From NCBI RefSeq assembly GCF_025753795.1, contig NZ_JAOWPS010000015.1, forward strand, positions 1-64,000: a stretch of DNA of 64,000 bases, in the 5' to 3' direction. Source of the stretch: Mesorhizobium sp. YC-39. GTDB lineage: Bacteria > Pseudomonadota > Alphaproteobacteria > Rhizobiales > Rhizobiaceae. The first letter of the stretch is position 1; the number at the start of each line of letters is the position of its first letter. A program made the translations under genes and the position numbers. Of the stretch, positions 1 through 8,281 are shown piece by piece. The notes beneath the pieces are model-generated. The model had not been told where the DNA came from. It saw only the letters and a list, made by a program, of their open reading frames with translations, and ran no database searches.

Positions 1-789
1 TGCGGCTATTGCAGCCAGTCGGCGCATCACGAAAGCGGGTTGAAGGCGTCGAAGCTGATGGAGGTCCGGCGCGTCATCGCCGAGGCAACCAAGGCGCGTG
101 ACGCCGGCGCCACCCGCTATTGCATGGGCGCCGCCTGGCGCAATCCCAAGGCGCGCGACATGGATGCGGTCGTGGCGATGGTCGAAGGCGTCAAGGCGCT
201 GGGCATGGAGACCTGCATGACGCTCGGCATGCTCGATCCTGAGCAGGCCGCTCGTCTGAAACAGGCTGGTCTCGACTACTACAACCACAACATCGATACG
301 TCGGAACGCTATTATAGCGAGGTCATCAGCACGCGCAGCTTTGCCGATCGGCTCGAAACGCTCGAGCTTGTCCGCCAATCCGGCATCAAGGTCTGCTGCG
401 GCGGCATTGTCGGCATGGGTGAAGAGCCGGTGGACCGGATCGATATGCTGGTGACGCTGGCCAATCTGCCGGAGCATCCGCAAAGCGTTCCGATCAACAT
501 GCTTATCCCGATCGCCGGAACGCCGCTGGCTGAAGCCAAGCCCATCGAGCCGATCGAATTCGTGCGCGTGATCGCACTGGCGCGCATCATGATGCCGAAA
601 TCGCATGTGCGCCTTTCGGCCGGCCGCACCGCCATGACCGACGAGATGCAGGCGCTGTGCTTCTTTGCCGGCGCCAATTCGATCTTCGTCGGCGATACGC
701 TGCTGACGGCGAGCAATCCCGGCGAGGACAAGGATCTTCTGCTGTTCCGCCGCCTCGGCATTGAGCCGATGGAACCAGAGGCGCAATGA
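1..789 (+). CDS. bioB: Biotin synthase, 5'-truncated by the window edge
   Basis: This is the radical-SAM enzyme that inserts sulfur into dethiobiotin, the last step of biotin synthesis. The reading frame is open from base 1 and begins inside the iron-sulfur motif: the first residues are CGYCSQS, the last two cysteines of the family's CxxxCxxC cluster site. The rest matches the BioB barrel, with YYNHNIDTSERYY and the AGRTAM segment near the C-terminus that contributes to the [2Fe-2S] site. Only the N-terminal tip lies outside the window; 262 residues are present. The stop overlaps the bioF start (ATGA), so the two are translationally coupled. It is the first visible gene of bioBFDAZ. Confidence 0.97.
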   Translation, partial: CGYCSQSAHHESGLKASKLMEVRRVIAEATKARDAGATRYCMGAAWRNPKARDMDAVVAMVEGVKALGMETCMTLGMLDPEQAARLKQAGLDYYNHNIDTSERYYSEVISTRSFADRLETLELVRQSGIKVCCGGIVGMGEEPVDRIDMLVTLANLPEHPQSVPINMLIPIAGTPLAEAKPIEPIEFVRVIALARIMMPKSHVRLSAGRTAMTDEMQALCFFAGANSIFVGDTLLTASNPGEDKDLLLFRRLGIEPMEPEAQ

Positions 790-1925
790 ACGGGGCACCG
801 CTTGCCCGCTACGACGCGACCCTGCAGGGACTGGCGCGCAGGGACCGGCTGCGGACACTGTCGCCGCGCGCCGGCCTAGACTTCTCGTCGAACGACTATC
901 TCGGGCTTGCCGCCTCGAGGAGGCTAGGCGATGCGGTGGCAGTGGCGATCGCGCAGGGCACCCCTGTCGGCGCCACCGGATCGCGGCTGTTGCGCGGCAA
1001 CGCGCAGGAACACGAGGCCCTGGAGGCGGACGCGGCGGTTTTTTTCGGAGCCGAACGCGCGCTGTTCTTCGGTAGCGGCTATATCGCCAACTTCGCTCTG
1101 CTGACCGCCCTGCCGCAGAAGGGTGACCTGTTGATCCTCGACGAGCTCGCTCATGCCAGCATGCATGAGGGGGCCCGCGCTGGCCGCGCCGAGTTCAAGC
1201 TCGCCGCGCACAACGACGTCGATGCCTTCGAGGATGCAATCACGCGCTGGCGCGCCGAAGGCGGCACAGGACGCGTCTGGATCGTGGTCGAAAGCCTCTA
1301 CAGCATGGATGGCGACCGCGCGCCGATGGAGAGCCTCATCGCGCTTGCCGATCGGCACGAGGCGTTCATCGTCGTCGACGAGGCGCATGCCACCGGCGTC
1401 TGGGGACCGGACGGCCGGGGGCTGGCCGCCGCTTTCGAGGGCCGCGAAAACATCATCGCGCTCCATACTTGCGGCAAGGCGCTCGGCGCGTCCGGCGCAC
1501 TCGTCACCGGGCCGGCACTGCTATGCGACTATCTCGTCAACCGCTGCCGGCCATTCATCTATTCCACAGCACCTTCGCCGCTGATGGCAGTGGCAGCGCG
1601 CGAGGCGATTGCCATGCTGTCCGATGAGCCCCACCGCCGTGTCCAGTTGCAGGAGCGTGTTGCCTGGGCGGGCCGCCAATTGGCCGAGCGCTGCGGCGTG
1701 AACCCCAGCGGCTCGCAGATCCAGCCCTTTGTCATCGGCGACGTCAGGCGCACCATGGCGGTGGCGGCGGCGCTGCAGGCACGCGGCTTCGACATTCGCG
1801 GCATTCGTCCGCCGACCGTGCCCGAGGGCACTTCGCGGCTGCGCATTTCGCTGACGCTCAACGTCGACGAAGCCGACATTTGCGCCATGGTCGAGACGCT
1901 CGGCGAGATGTTGGCCCAAACATGA
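786..1925 (+). CDS. bioF: 8-amino-7-oxononanoate synthase
   Basis: BioF is a PLP enzyme that condenses pimeloyl-ACP (or -CoA) with L-alanine to give 8-amino-7-oxononanoate. The 379-residue length is normal for the alpha-oxoamine synthase family. Visible landmarks are SSNDYLGLA near the N-terminus, FGSGYIANFALLTAL, DEAHATGVWGPDGRG for the PLP-ring Asp/His region, and HTCGKALGASGA, where the Lys forms the Schiff base. The ATG overlaps the bioB stop by four bases, and its own stop is followed within 15 bases by bioD, so it sits inside the biotin operon. Confidence 0.97.
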   Translation: MNGAPLARYDATLQGLARRDRLRTLSPRAGLDFSSNDYLGLAASRRLGDAVAVAIAQGTPVGATGSRLLRGNAQEHEALEADAAVFFGAERALFFGSGYIANFALLTALPQKGDLLILDELAHASMHEGARAGRAEFKLAAHNDVDAFEDAITRWRAEGGTGRVWIVVESLYSMDGDRAPMESLIALADRHEAFIVVDEAHATGVWGPDGRGLAAAFEGRENIIALHTCGKALGASGALVTGPALLCDYLVNRCRPFIYSTAPSPLMAVAAREAIAMLSDEPHRRVQLQERVAWAGRQLAERCGVNPSGSQIQPFVIGDVRRTMAVAAALQARGFDIRGIRPPTVPEGTSRLRISLTLNVDEADICAMVETLGEMLAQT

Positions 1926-1936
1926 CGAGAGGCGGC

Positions 1937-2572
1937 ATGACCCAACGCATTGTCATCACCGGCACAGACACCGGAATTGGCAAGACCGTGTTTGCGGCCG
2001 GTCTCGCCGGCCTGCTCGACGGTTTCTACTGGAAGCCGGTGCAATCGGGCCTCGACGGCGAGACCGACAGCGAGGTGGTCGCGCGGCTTGCCGGCTTGCC
2101 CTCAGAGCGCGTGCTACCGGAAGCCTACCGCCTGAAAAGCCCGCTGTCGCCGCATCGTTCGGCCGAGATCGACGGCGTCGCGATCAAGGCTGCCGATCTT
2201 ACCTTTCCCGTCCTGCCGACGCCGCTGGTCATCGAGGGCGCGGGTGGGCTGATGGTGCCGCTCAACCGGCGGACCAGGTTCATCGACATCTTCGCTGAGT
2301 GGCAGTTGCCGGTCATCTTGTGCGCCCGCACCACGCTCGGCACCATCAACCACACCCTGCTGTCGATCGAGGCGCTCAGGGCCCGTTCCATCCCGCTGGC
2401 CGGCATCGCCTTCATCGGCGACGAGATGGCCGACACACAACGGACAATCGTGGAAATGGGCGGTGTACCGCAGCTTGGCAGGTTGCCCTATCTCGATCCG
2501 CTGACGGACAAGACGCTGAGGGACGCAATGATTGCCGGATTTGCCTTCGCCTCGTGTACGGGAGATCACTGA
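1937..2572 (+). CDS. bioD: Dethiobiotin synthetase
   Basis: BioD closes the ureido ring of dethiobiotin from 7,8-diaminononanoate, CO2 and ATP. The protein starts MTQRIVITGTDTGIGKT, in which GTDTGIGKT is the family P-loop, and EGAGGLMVPL is the conserved substrate loop. The chosen ATG follows a GAGAGG ribosome site; an in-frame ATG at 1922 overlapping the bioF stop is an alternative start. It is 211 residues long, typical for the family. Its stop codon shares bases with the bioA start. Confidence 0.95.
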   Translation: MTQRIVITGTDTGIGKTVFAAGLAGLLDGFYWKPVQSGLDGETDSEVVARLAGLPSERVLPEAYRLKSPLSPHRSAEIDGVAIKAADLTFPVLPTPLVIEGAGGLMVPLNRRTRFIDIFAEWQLPVILCARTTLGTINHTLLSIEALRARSIPLAGIAFIGDEMADTQRTIVEMGGVPQLGRLPYLDPLTDKTLRDAMIAGFAFASCTGDH

Positions 2573-3831
2573 TGTCGCAGGTCTGGCATCCCTTTACCCA
2601 GCACGCGCTCGAGCCGGCTATCCCTGAAATCGTCCGGACGGACGGCGCCTACCTTCACAAGGCCGACGGCACGCCCATCCTGGATGCCATTTCCTCTTGG
2701 TGGGTCGTCACCCACGGCCACCGCCATCCCCATATCATGAAGGCCATCGAAACGACCGCGGCGAGCCTCGACCAGATCATCTTCGCCGGCTTCACCCACG
2801 AGCCGGCCGAGCGCCTCGCCAAGGCGCTTGTCGGCCTCGCTCCGGCCGGCCTTGACTGGGTGTTCTATTCCGACAGCGGCTCGACCTCTGTCGAGGTCGC
2901 GCTGAAGATGGCGCTCGGCTATTTCCGCAACATCGGCGCCCCGCGCTCGCGCATCGTCGTCATGGAGCACAGCTATCATGGCGACACGATCGGCACGATG
3001 AGCGTCGGCGCCCGCGGCGTGTTCAACGCTGCCTACGAGCCGCTGCTGTTCGAGGTCGACACCATCCCCTTCCCGGCCGCCGGGCGAGAGCAGGAGACGC
3101 TGGACCGGTTCGAGGCAGTCTCCCGCGACCGGCACGCAGCCGCGCTGATCGTCGAGCCGCTGTTGCTTGGCGCCGGCGGCATGCTGATGTATCCGGCCTG
3201 GGTTCTCACCGAATTGAAGAAGATCGCAAAAACCTCCGGCACGCTGCTGATCGCCGACGAAGTGATGACCGGTTGGGGACGAACCGGAACCATGTTCGCC
3301 TGCGAGCAGGCCGCGATCTCTCCGGATATCCTGTGCACCTCGAAGGGCTTGACCGGCGGCGTGATCCCGCTAGCCGCCACGCTCGCCACCGATGCCATCT
3401 TCCAGGCCCATTATTCCGAAAACCGTAAGAAAACCTTCTTTCATTCGAGCTCATACACCGCCAATCCGATGGCCTGCGCGGCCGCACTCGCCAATGTCGA
3501 GATCTGGCGTGACGAGCCGGTGGCGGAGCGGGTCGCGACCCTGAGTGCAAAGCAGGCCGCCGGGCTTCAACGCTTTCGCGAAAACCCTCGCTTCACCGAC
3601 ATCCGGACAACCGGCACGATCGCAGCCCTCGATCTGCGCGCCAGCTCCGCCGGCTATCTGGCCGAGATCGGGCCAAAACTGCGCGCCTTCTTCCTCGAGC
3701 GCGGCCTGCTCGTGCGCCCGCTCGGCAATGTGCTGTATCTCCTGCCGCCCTATTGCATCACCGGCGACGAACTTGATGGGCTGTATGACGCCATCGAGGA
3801 GGCCGGCGAGCGCTTCGGCGCGAAGCCGTGA
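2572..3831 (+). CDS. bioA: Adenosylmethionine-8-amino-7-oxononanoate aminotransferase
   Basis: BioA is a class III PLP aminotransferase that converts 8-amino-7-oxononanoate to 7,8-diaminononanoate with S-adenosylmethionine as amino donor. The start at 2572 gives the BioA opening WHPFTQH, followed by SSWWVVTHGHRHP; the open frame extends upstream of this but only inside bioD. DEVMTGWGRTG holds the PLP-pyridine Asp, and TSKGLTGG holds the Schiff-base Lys. Length is 419 residues, normal for the family. It overlaps bioD by one base and bioZ by four (GTGA). Confidence 0.96.
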   Translation: MSQVWHPFTQHALEPAIPEIVRTDGAYLHKADGTPILDAISSWWVVTHGHRHPHIMKAIETTAASLDQIIFAGFTHEPAERLAKALVGLAPAGLDWVFYSDSGSTSVEVALKMALGYFRNIGAPRSRIVVMEHSYHGDTIGTMSVGARGVFNAAYEPLLFEVDTIPFPAAGREQETLDRFEAVSRDRHAAALIVEPLLLGAGGMLMYPAWVLTELKKIAKTSGTLLIADEVMTGWGRTGTMFACEQAAISPDILCTSKGLTGGVIPLAATLATDAIFQAHYSENRKKTFFHSSSYTANPMACAAALANVEIWRDEPVAERVATLSAKQAAGLQRFRENPRFTDIRTTGTIAALDLRASSAGYLAEIGPKLRAFFLERGLLVRPLGNVLYLLPPYCITGDELDGLYDAIEEAGERFGAKP

Positions 3832-4811
3832 ACAGGTCGTCGCGCCTTCTTGGCTTCGGCCATCATGCGCCCGCGGGCAAGGTCGAGAACCCGGAGATCG
3901 AAAACCGTCTCGGGCTCGAACCCGGCTGGATCGAGCGGCGCACCGGTATTCGCTCGCGCTTCTGGGCCACGGAAGAAGACACGCTGTCGGGTCTCGCCAC
4001 GCAGGCCGGCGACATGGCGCTGGCGGGCGCCGGCATCGACCGGGACGACATCGGTCTTTTGTTGCTTGCCACCTCGACGCCCGATCACCTGCTGCCGCCC
4101 AGCGCGCCGCTGGTCGCCCATCGGCTTGGGCTGAGGCGCACGGGCGCGGTCGATCTGACCGGCGCCTGCGCCGGCTTCATCTATGCGCTGATGTTTGCTG
4201 ATGGATTCACCCGCCTTCACGGCAAACCAAGCCTTGTCATTGCCGCCAACATCCTCAGCCGTCGCATCAATCCGGCCGAGCGCGCGAGCGCCGTGCTGTT
4301 TGCCGATGCCGCCGGCGCCGTTGTGATCGGTCCGTGCGAGGATGACGACCGGGGCATCCTCGGCGCTTCGGTAGATTCCGACGGCTCGCGCTACGGGCTG
4401 ATCCAGATCCCGGCGGGCGGAAGCAACATTCCGTTTTATGGCGGCCTGGATCTGGGACAAACGCGCATGACGATCACCGACGGCCGCGAAGTGTTCGCCA
4501 AGGCGGTGGAGATGATGACTGCCTGCTCGCAGGACGCCCTCGCCGCAGCCCAAATGCAGCCACAGGACATCGATCGGTTCGTGCCGCATCAGGCCAATGC
4601 TCGCATTTTCGATGCGGTAGGCAGGAACCTCGGCATAGCGGATCAAGCAATCGTCAAGACGATCGCCGACTACGGCAACTCTTCCGCCGCGACCATCCCG
4701 CTGTCGCTGTCGCTTGCCAATCAAGCAGAGCCGTTTCGACCGGGCGAGAAACTTCTTCTCGCGGCAGCGGGCGCGGGTCTCAGCGGCGGCGCGCTTGTCG
4801 TCGGAATTTAG
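3828..4811 (+). CDS. bioZ: BioZ, FabH-like 3-oxoacyl-ACP synthase for pimelate precursor
   Basis: This is a KAS III-type condensing enzyme of 327 residues. The catalytic triad is visible: Cys114 in GACAGF, His254 in PHQAN and Asn284 in DYGNSSAA. In alphaproteobacteria BioZ at the end of bioBFDA operons makes the pimeloyl-ACP precursor from glutaryl-CoA and malonyl-ACP, replacing BioC/BioH; that role is established for homologues and inferred here from position. The start is GTG overlapping the bioA stop. It could be mistaken for housekeeping FabH, but the operon context decides. Confidence 0.93.
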   Translation: MNRSSRLLGFGHHAPAGKVENPEIENRLGLEPGWIERRTGIRSRFWATEEDTLSGLATQAGDMALAGAGIDRDDIGLLLLATSTPDHLLPPSAPLVAHRLGLRRTGAVDLTGACAGFIYALMFADGFTRLHGKPSLVIAANILSRRINPAERASAVLFADAAGAVVIGPCEDDDRGILGASVDSDGSRYGLIQIPAGGSNIPFYGGLDLGQTRMTITDGREVFAKAVEMMTACSQDALAAAQMQPQDIDRFVPHQANARIFDAVGRNLGIADQAIVKTIADYGNSSAATIPLSLSLANQAEPFRPGEKLLLAAAGAGLSGGALVVGI

Positions 4812-4870
4812 CGGGACGACCCGGCCGCCATGACTGACTACCTTTGATGATGAATAGGGACACCAGACCA

Positions 4871-5323
4871 ATGCGAAAACTAGTCGCCGGCAAGCTGCAT
4901 GGAATCCACGTCACCGAAGCGAACCTCAACTACCACGGTTCGATAACGCTCGACCCTGACCACTGCGAAGAAGCCGGGATCCTGCCCATGGAATTCGTCG
5001 AGATATGGAACAAGAATTCCGGGGCGCGGATTTCGACCTATGTCATTCTCGGCGAACGCGGCTCACGATGCTGTATCCTCAACGGAGCGGCCGCCCGCAC
5101 CTGCCAGCCAGACGACCAGATCATTGTCTGCAACTCCATCTACCTGGACGAAGCGCACATCACCTCTCTGAAGCCGCGGATCGTTACGTTCGACCAGGAC
5201 AACAACATACTCGACCGCCTGAGCTACTCCGTCGATCTCGACGCCGAGGGCCGTTACAGCTTCTCCATTCTTGACGAGGCGAATGAAGCTTTGGCCATCC
5301 CTGCGCTGGTGTCCGGGGCGTGA
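4871..5323 (+). CDS. panD: Aspartate 1-decarboxylase
   Basis: PanD makes beta-alanine for pantothenate and coenzyme A. The proenzyme self-cleaves at a Gly-Ser bond to create a pyruvoyl group; the site is visible as YHGS (Gly23-Ser24), and NGAAAR, ERGSR and STYVI match the family barrel. At 150 residues it has a C-terminal extension of about 25 residues over the E. coli enzyme. I chose ATG 4871 because it aligns with the family start (xxLxGKLHxxxVT); ATGs at 4847 and 4850 are alternatives. It lies 59 bases after bioZ on the same strand and probably shares its transcript. Confidence 0.93.
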   Translation: MRKLVAGKLHGIHVTEANLNYHGSITLDPDHCEEAGILPMEFVEIWNKNSGARISTYVILGERGSRCCILNGAAARTCQPDDQIIVCNSIYLDEAHITSLKPRIVTFDQDNNILDRLSYSVDLDAEGRYSFSILDEANEALAIPALVSGA

Positions 5324-5540
5324 CTTCCGCAGCACATCTGAGAGAACCCCTCCGTCCCGTTGCAACTCGCCCGGCGCTGAAGAGAGGACCTTGCCGGAGC
5401 TGCTGACCCTCCGGCTTCGAAAGGAGGAGCCGGTGCGCCTTTCGGTACGGCGGGCTTTCGTGAGATGTCGCAATGTCTGGCATCTCCATGATGCTCGAAA
5501 GCGACGCGACTCAATGTATTTTGCGGGTTTGAACCCTGTC

Positions 5541-5732
5541 TCAGGTTACTTGGGGTGGCGGCTTGCAAATTCTTGCTGCTTTTTCCAGCGCTGCAGCCGG
5601 ATCCTTGACGGCCTGGCTTTTCATGATCTTTGCCGCCGTGTCGATCAAGCAGGCCACATAGTCGTCTTCCGCGTCGGCAGCGGTGCCAACCATCATCGCA
5701 AATATAGCCAGCCGAACCGTCGCAAGCAGCAT
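5541..5732 (-). CDS. Small exported protein of unknown function
   Basis: A 63-residue protein. Residues 1-21 look like a cleavable signal peptide (MLLATVRLAIFAMMVGTAADA), followed by a short helical mature part with two cysteines (VACLID and ARICK) that could form a disulfide in the periplasm. The ATG at 5732 was preferred to an upstream extension because it places the hydrophobic segment at the N-terminus. I do not recognise the family. It stands alone between panD and another small gene on the same strand. Confidence 0.55.
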   Translation of the reverse strand: MLLATVRLAIFAMMVGTAADAEDDYVACLIDTAAKIMKSQAVKDPAAALEKAARICKPPPQVT

Positions 5733-5818
5733 TGAAATGGCCCTTTGGCGATGTGTTTCTCCCGCGGGCGCCAAAGGCTCATCAGCCGTCCGACGTCTGC
5801 CCAAATCCGGCGCGGACA

Positions 5819-6004
5819 TCAGCGTTCGTCAATTGGCGGCTTGCTGGCGAGGCCAAGCCTGGCGCGTTGGTCATCGGCGAAATTCTCGGCGGGACACTGT
5901 GTCCTGAACCGATGAACCGTCAGCTTGCCGCCCTCCATAATATGAACGGCCCATCCCCCACCGCAACGCTTGACGCGCACGTCGTTTGGTTCGCCAGCCA
6001 CCAT
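5819..6004 (-). CDS. Small conserved-looking hypothetical protein
   Basis: A 61-residue protein with a clear internal pattern: DVRVKRCGGGWAVHIMEGG, then a TVHRF strand, then AENFADDQRARLGL. This resembles short rhizobial proteins with a small beta-sheet followed by one helix, but I can name no function. It is on the minus strand upstream of the 63-residue exported protein, with about 86 bases between them, so the two could be cotranscribed. No membrane segment is visible. Confidence 0.55.
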   Translation of the reverse strand: MVAGEPNDVRVKRCGGGWAVHIMEGGKLTVHRFRTQCPAENFADDQRARLGLASKPPIDER

Positions 6005-6915
6005 CGCTGTCCCTCATTTTCGTCGCCCTGTATCGAGACTGGAAGTCGCCCCCTGGCACGGCGAAAAACACGGGACCTTACGTTGCGTCAAGCACAGATT
6101 TTCTGATGGCTGATGCCCTATGGATCTGACGGCGACGGGCGATTTGAGTGCGGAACGTCAGACCGCGCGGCATGATGGACTTGTATCGATTTAGATCGGC
6201 AGATCTTGTATTTTAATGCAGCCTTAAGGATCCGCAGCTAATGTGAGTGAGAACGCGTATTCAGTTCGAGTAGCTCTGCAAAAAAGCCCGCCGCTCTTGC
6301 CCTAAGGAGTGGCGGGTTTTTTGGCTTGAAAGGATGGCGCGTCGGTACGGATGCGGCCACATACTAGCGCGGCAGACATCTTCTCCTCCCCTTTCCGCCA
6401 AGGATACGGTGCAGTCCTTAGGGAAGCGCCGGTCGAGGATGAAGCTGAACGCTCTTCCTGAACTCCCCCGGTTCCTGCTGATACTGGTCGCCGCCCCTCC
6501 CCGTGAGCACGCGCCTTGGCGCCGAGAGCTGGTCGGTGCAGTCGTTCCCGGTCTCGACGGGATCGTGGCTGAAGAACAGGAAAACACCTGCTGCCACGAG
6601 TGCGCTCGATTCTGCTGCTTCACAGGCAGCCAACTATGCTCGCAGAGGCAGCCAATGTGGAATTCTCCGAATGATCGATGCCGATCTCCCAGAATAGAAG
6701 AGATCGAGACCACGCTTGGCAGCGTTTCAGGAGCGCGCGCTATGCTACATCGAGCCTGTACCAACTGCGGCCGGATCAGAATGCGCAAGACGGTCGGATG
6801 CGTCGCTATTGACCGCAGTGCACGACCAGCATCGCAATGGTCTTGCCGAGCCTTTATTGCTTTCAGCGGCAACCGCCTTCGCCGACTGTCTCTTTCAAGC
6901 CACCCGGAGAGTTTC
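6005..6915. other. Long region without a convincing gene
   Basis: Both strands have open frames here, but none has a recognisable domain, credible codon pattern or ribosome site. A terminator-like hairpin lies at 6281-6322. The open frame that enters mucR from 6334 is probably untranslated leader, since the family start with its ribosome site is at 6916. The stretch may hold decayed genes. Confidence 0.5.
6281..6322. terminator. Intrinsic terminator, probably bidirectional
   Basis: A GC-rich stem pairs CCCGCCGCTCTT (6287-6298) with AAGGAGTGGCGGG (6304-6316). It has a run of A before it and a run of six T after it, so it could act on either strand. No clear gene on either side ends at it. Confidence 0.7.
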
Positions 6916-7382
6916 ATGACAGAAGAAGCCGACAACACCTTCGATGTCCTCATCGAGCTCACCGCCGATGTCGTCTCAGCCTATGTCTCCAACAATCCGA
7001 TCCCGGTCGGTGAACTCCCTGCCCTGATCGGCCATGTGCACGCGGCACTCAAAGGCACGGCCGGCGCCGGTGTTTCCGCGGCAGAACCGGAGGTTCGCAA
7101 GCCTCCCGTATCGATCCGAAAGTCGGTGACGCCGGACTACATCATGTGCCTTGAGGACGGCAAAAAATTCAAATCGCTCAAGCGCCATCTGTCGACCCAC
7201 ATGGGCTGACGCCGGACGACTATCGCGCCAAATGGGGCCTACCGGCGGATTATCCCATGGTCGCGCCGACTTGCGCCGCTACGCGCTCGGCATTGGCCAA
7301 GACGATGGGGCTCGGCCGCAAACCGGCAGAGCCGGAACAGCCTGAGGCGGCGAAGCGGACCCGCAAGAAGGTCGCGGCTTGA
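6916..7382 (+). pseudogene. mucR: MucR/Ros-type zinc-finger regulator, frameshifted
   Basis: MucR/Ros proteins are rhizobial DNA-binding regulators of exopolysaccharide, motility and symbiosis genes. The start at 6916 has a GGAGA ribosome site and gives MTEEADNTFD. The zinc finger reads CLEDGKKFKSLKRHLSTH, a Cys-Asp-His-His ligand set as described for Mesorhizobium MucR homologues. Translation stops after HMG at 7209, but a one-base change of frame restores the family C-terminus (LTPDDYRAKWGLP, then RSALAKTMGLG) and runs to the stop at 7382. One base is therefore missing near 7206. The 97-residue product keeps most of the finger but loses the C-terminal helix. A sequencing error or a functional short form is possible. 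Confidence 0.8.
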
Positions 7383-7449
7383 TTCAGCAATCGAGCATTT
7401 TTCTGGGGCGCGTAGCTGCCATCGGAATGACCTGCATCTGTTCGAAATA

Positions 7450-7476
7450 TGAAAAGGCGGGGTCTATCCCGCCTTC
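7450..7476 (-). terminator. Intrinsic terminator downstream of the cold-shock gene
   Basis: An 8-bp perfect stem (AAGGCGGG at 7454-7461 with CCCGCCTT at 7468-7475) is followed on the minus strand by TTTTC. It lies about 165 bases past the cold-shock gene stop and is the likely end of that transcript. Confidence 0.65.
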
Positions 7477-7640
7477 CCTTTCAAACAGCTTGGCTTCCCC
7501 AGGAATTCGCGCGGGCTTGCCGCAGTCTGCTGATCAAGCCGTCCAGTCGAGCTCTGCGCTCGCCCGCTCTTATCACGCGGCGTCAGACCACCCGGGATCT
7601 ATCGCGTCCATCCCGCTGTTGCCAGCAGGCAGGAGAAAAT

Positions 7641-7853
7641 TCAGCCGGCTTTGCTGAGGCTGCCAGCTGAGGACTTGCCGGTGCGGCGGTCCTGTTCGAT
7701 TTCGTAGTTGATCTTCTGGCCATCAGCGAGGGTGGAAAGCCCCGCTCGTTCAACAGCGGAAATGTGGACGAAAACATCCTGACCGCCATTGTCGGGCTGG
7801 ATAAATCCAAATCCCTTGGTGCTGTTGAACCACTTCACCGTTCCAGTCGCCAT
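7641..7853 (-). CDS. csp: Cold-shock domain protein
   Basis: A single-domain CspA-family RNA/DNA chaperone of 70 residues. Both nucleic-acid-binding motifs are present: RNP1 KGFGFI and RNP2 DVFVHI, after the usual MATGTVKWFN start. It ends with a KAG tail. The start has an AAAGGAAA ribosome site. Such proteins act in the cytoplasm by melting RNA secondary structure, and several paralogues per genome are normal in rhizobia. It is monocistronic here. Confidence 0.95.
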   Translation of the reverse strand: MATGTVKWFNSTKGFGFIQPDNGGQDVFVHISAVERAGLSTLADGQKINYEIEQDRRTGKSSAGSLSKAG

Positions 7854-8281
7854 CCGCGTTTCCTTTGTAACAATTGCAATGTGGGCAGGCCGTCAGGCCA
7901 GTCCCGATTCATAACCGAAACTTCTGCCTTAGGCTTGGCAAAAACGAGAAATTTGCAAACCCCGGTTTGACCGGCGGCTTTGCACCTCATGCACCGTCCA
8001 GCGTTCGCCCGTAGGGCTCACGTGACGACACGCTTTACGGCTCCGATACGATGCCCGAGACGTGCGGAGCAACAAGGTAAGAGCGACCGGCCACGGCGAC
8101 GAGAAGGTGATCGCTTGGGTGAAATGGGGATGTGGACGACGACGCTAGCGGCCGGTTCGAGCCTCGCCGGTTCTAGACGTTAGCTGGCCGTTGGCCTTCT
8201 CAGCTGCAGGACCACCCGGCCCAAGGACGCCCGACTTTTCGCGAGCGGTGGTCCTATGCAAAAGCCGCGCGTGCGCAGTAG
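7854..8281. other. Intergenic region between csp and gabD
   Basis: This holds the divergent 5' regions of the cold-shock gene (minus) and the dehydrogenase (plus). The part next to csp is expected to be its untranslated leader. I see no further gene or clear repeat. Confidence 0.4.

Noticed and set aside
3750..4871. Open frame of 373 codons on the minus strand over bioZ
   Set aside because: It is antisense to a gene with intact catalytic residues and has no family-like sequence. High GC makes such long shadow frames common.
6261..6962. Open frame of 233 codons on the minus strand near mucR
   Set aside because: It has no domain, is rich in Ser and Arg as expected for a shadow frame, and runs through the terminator and the mucR start.
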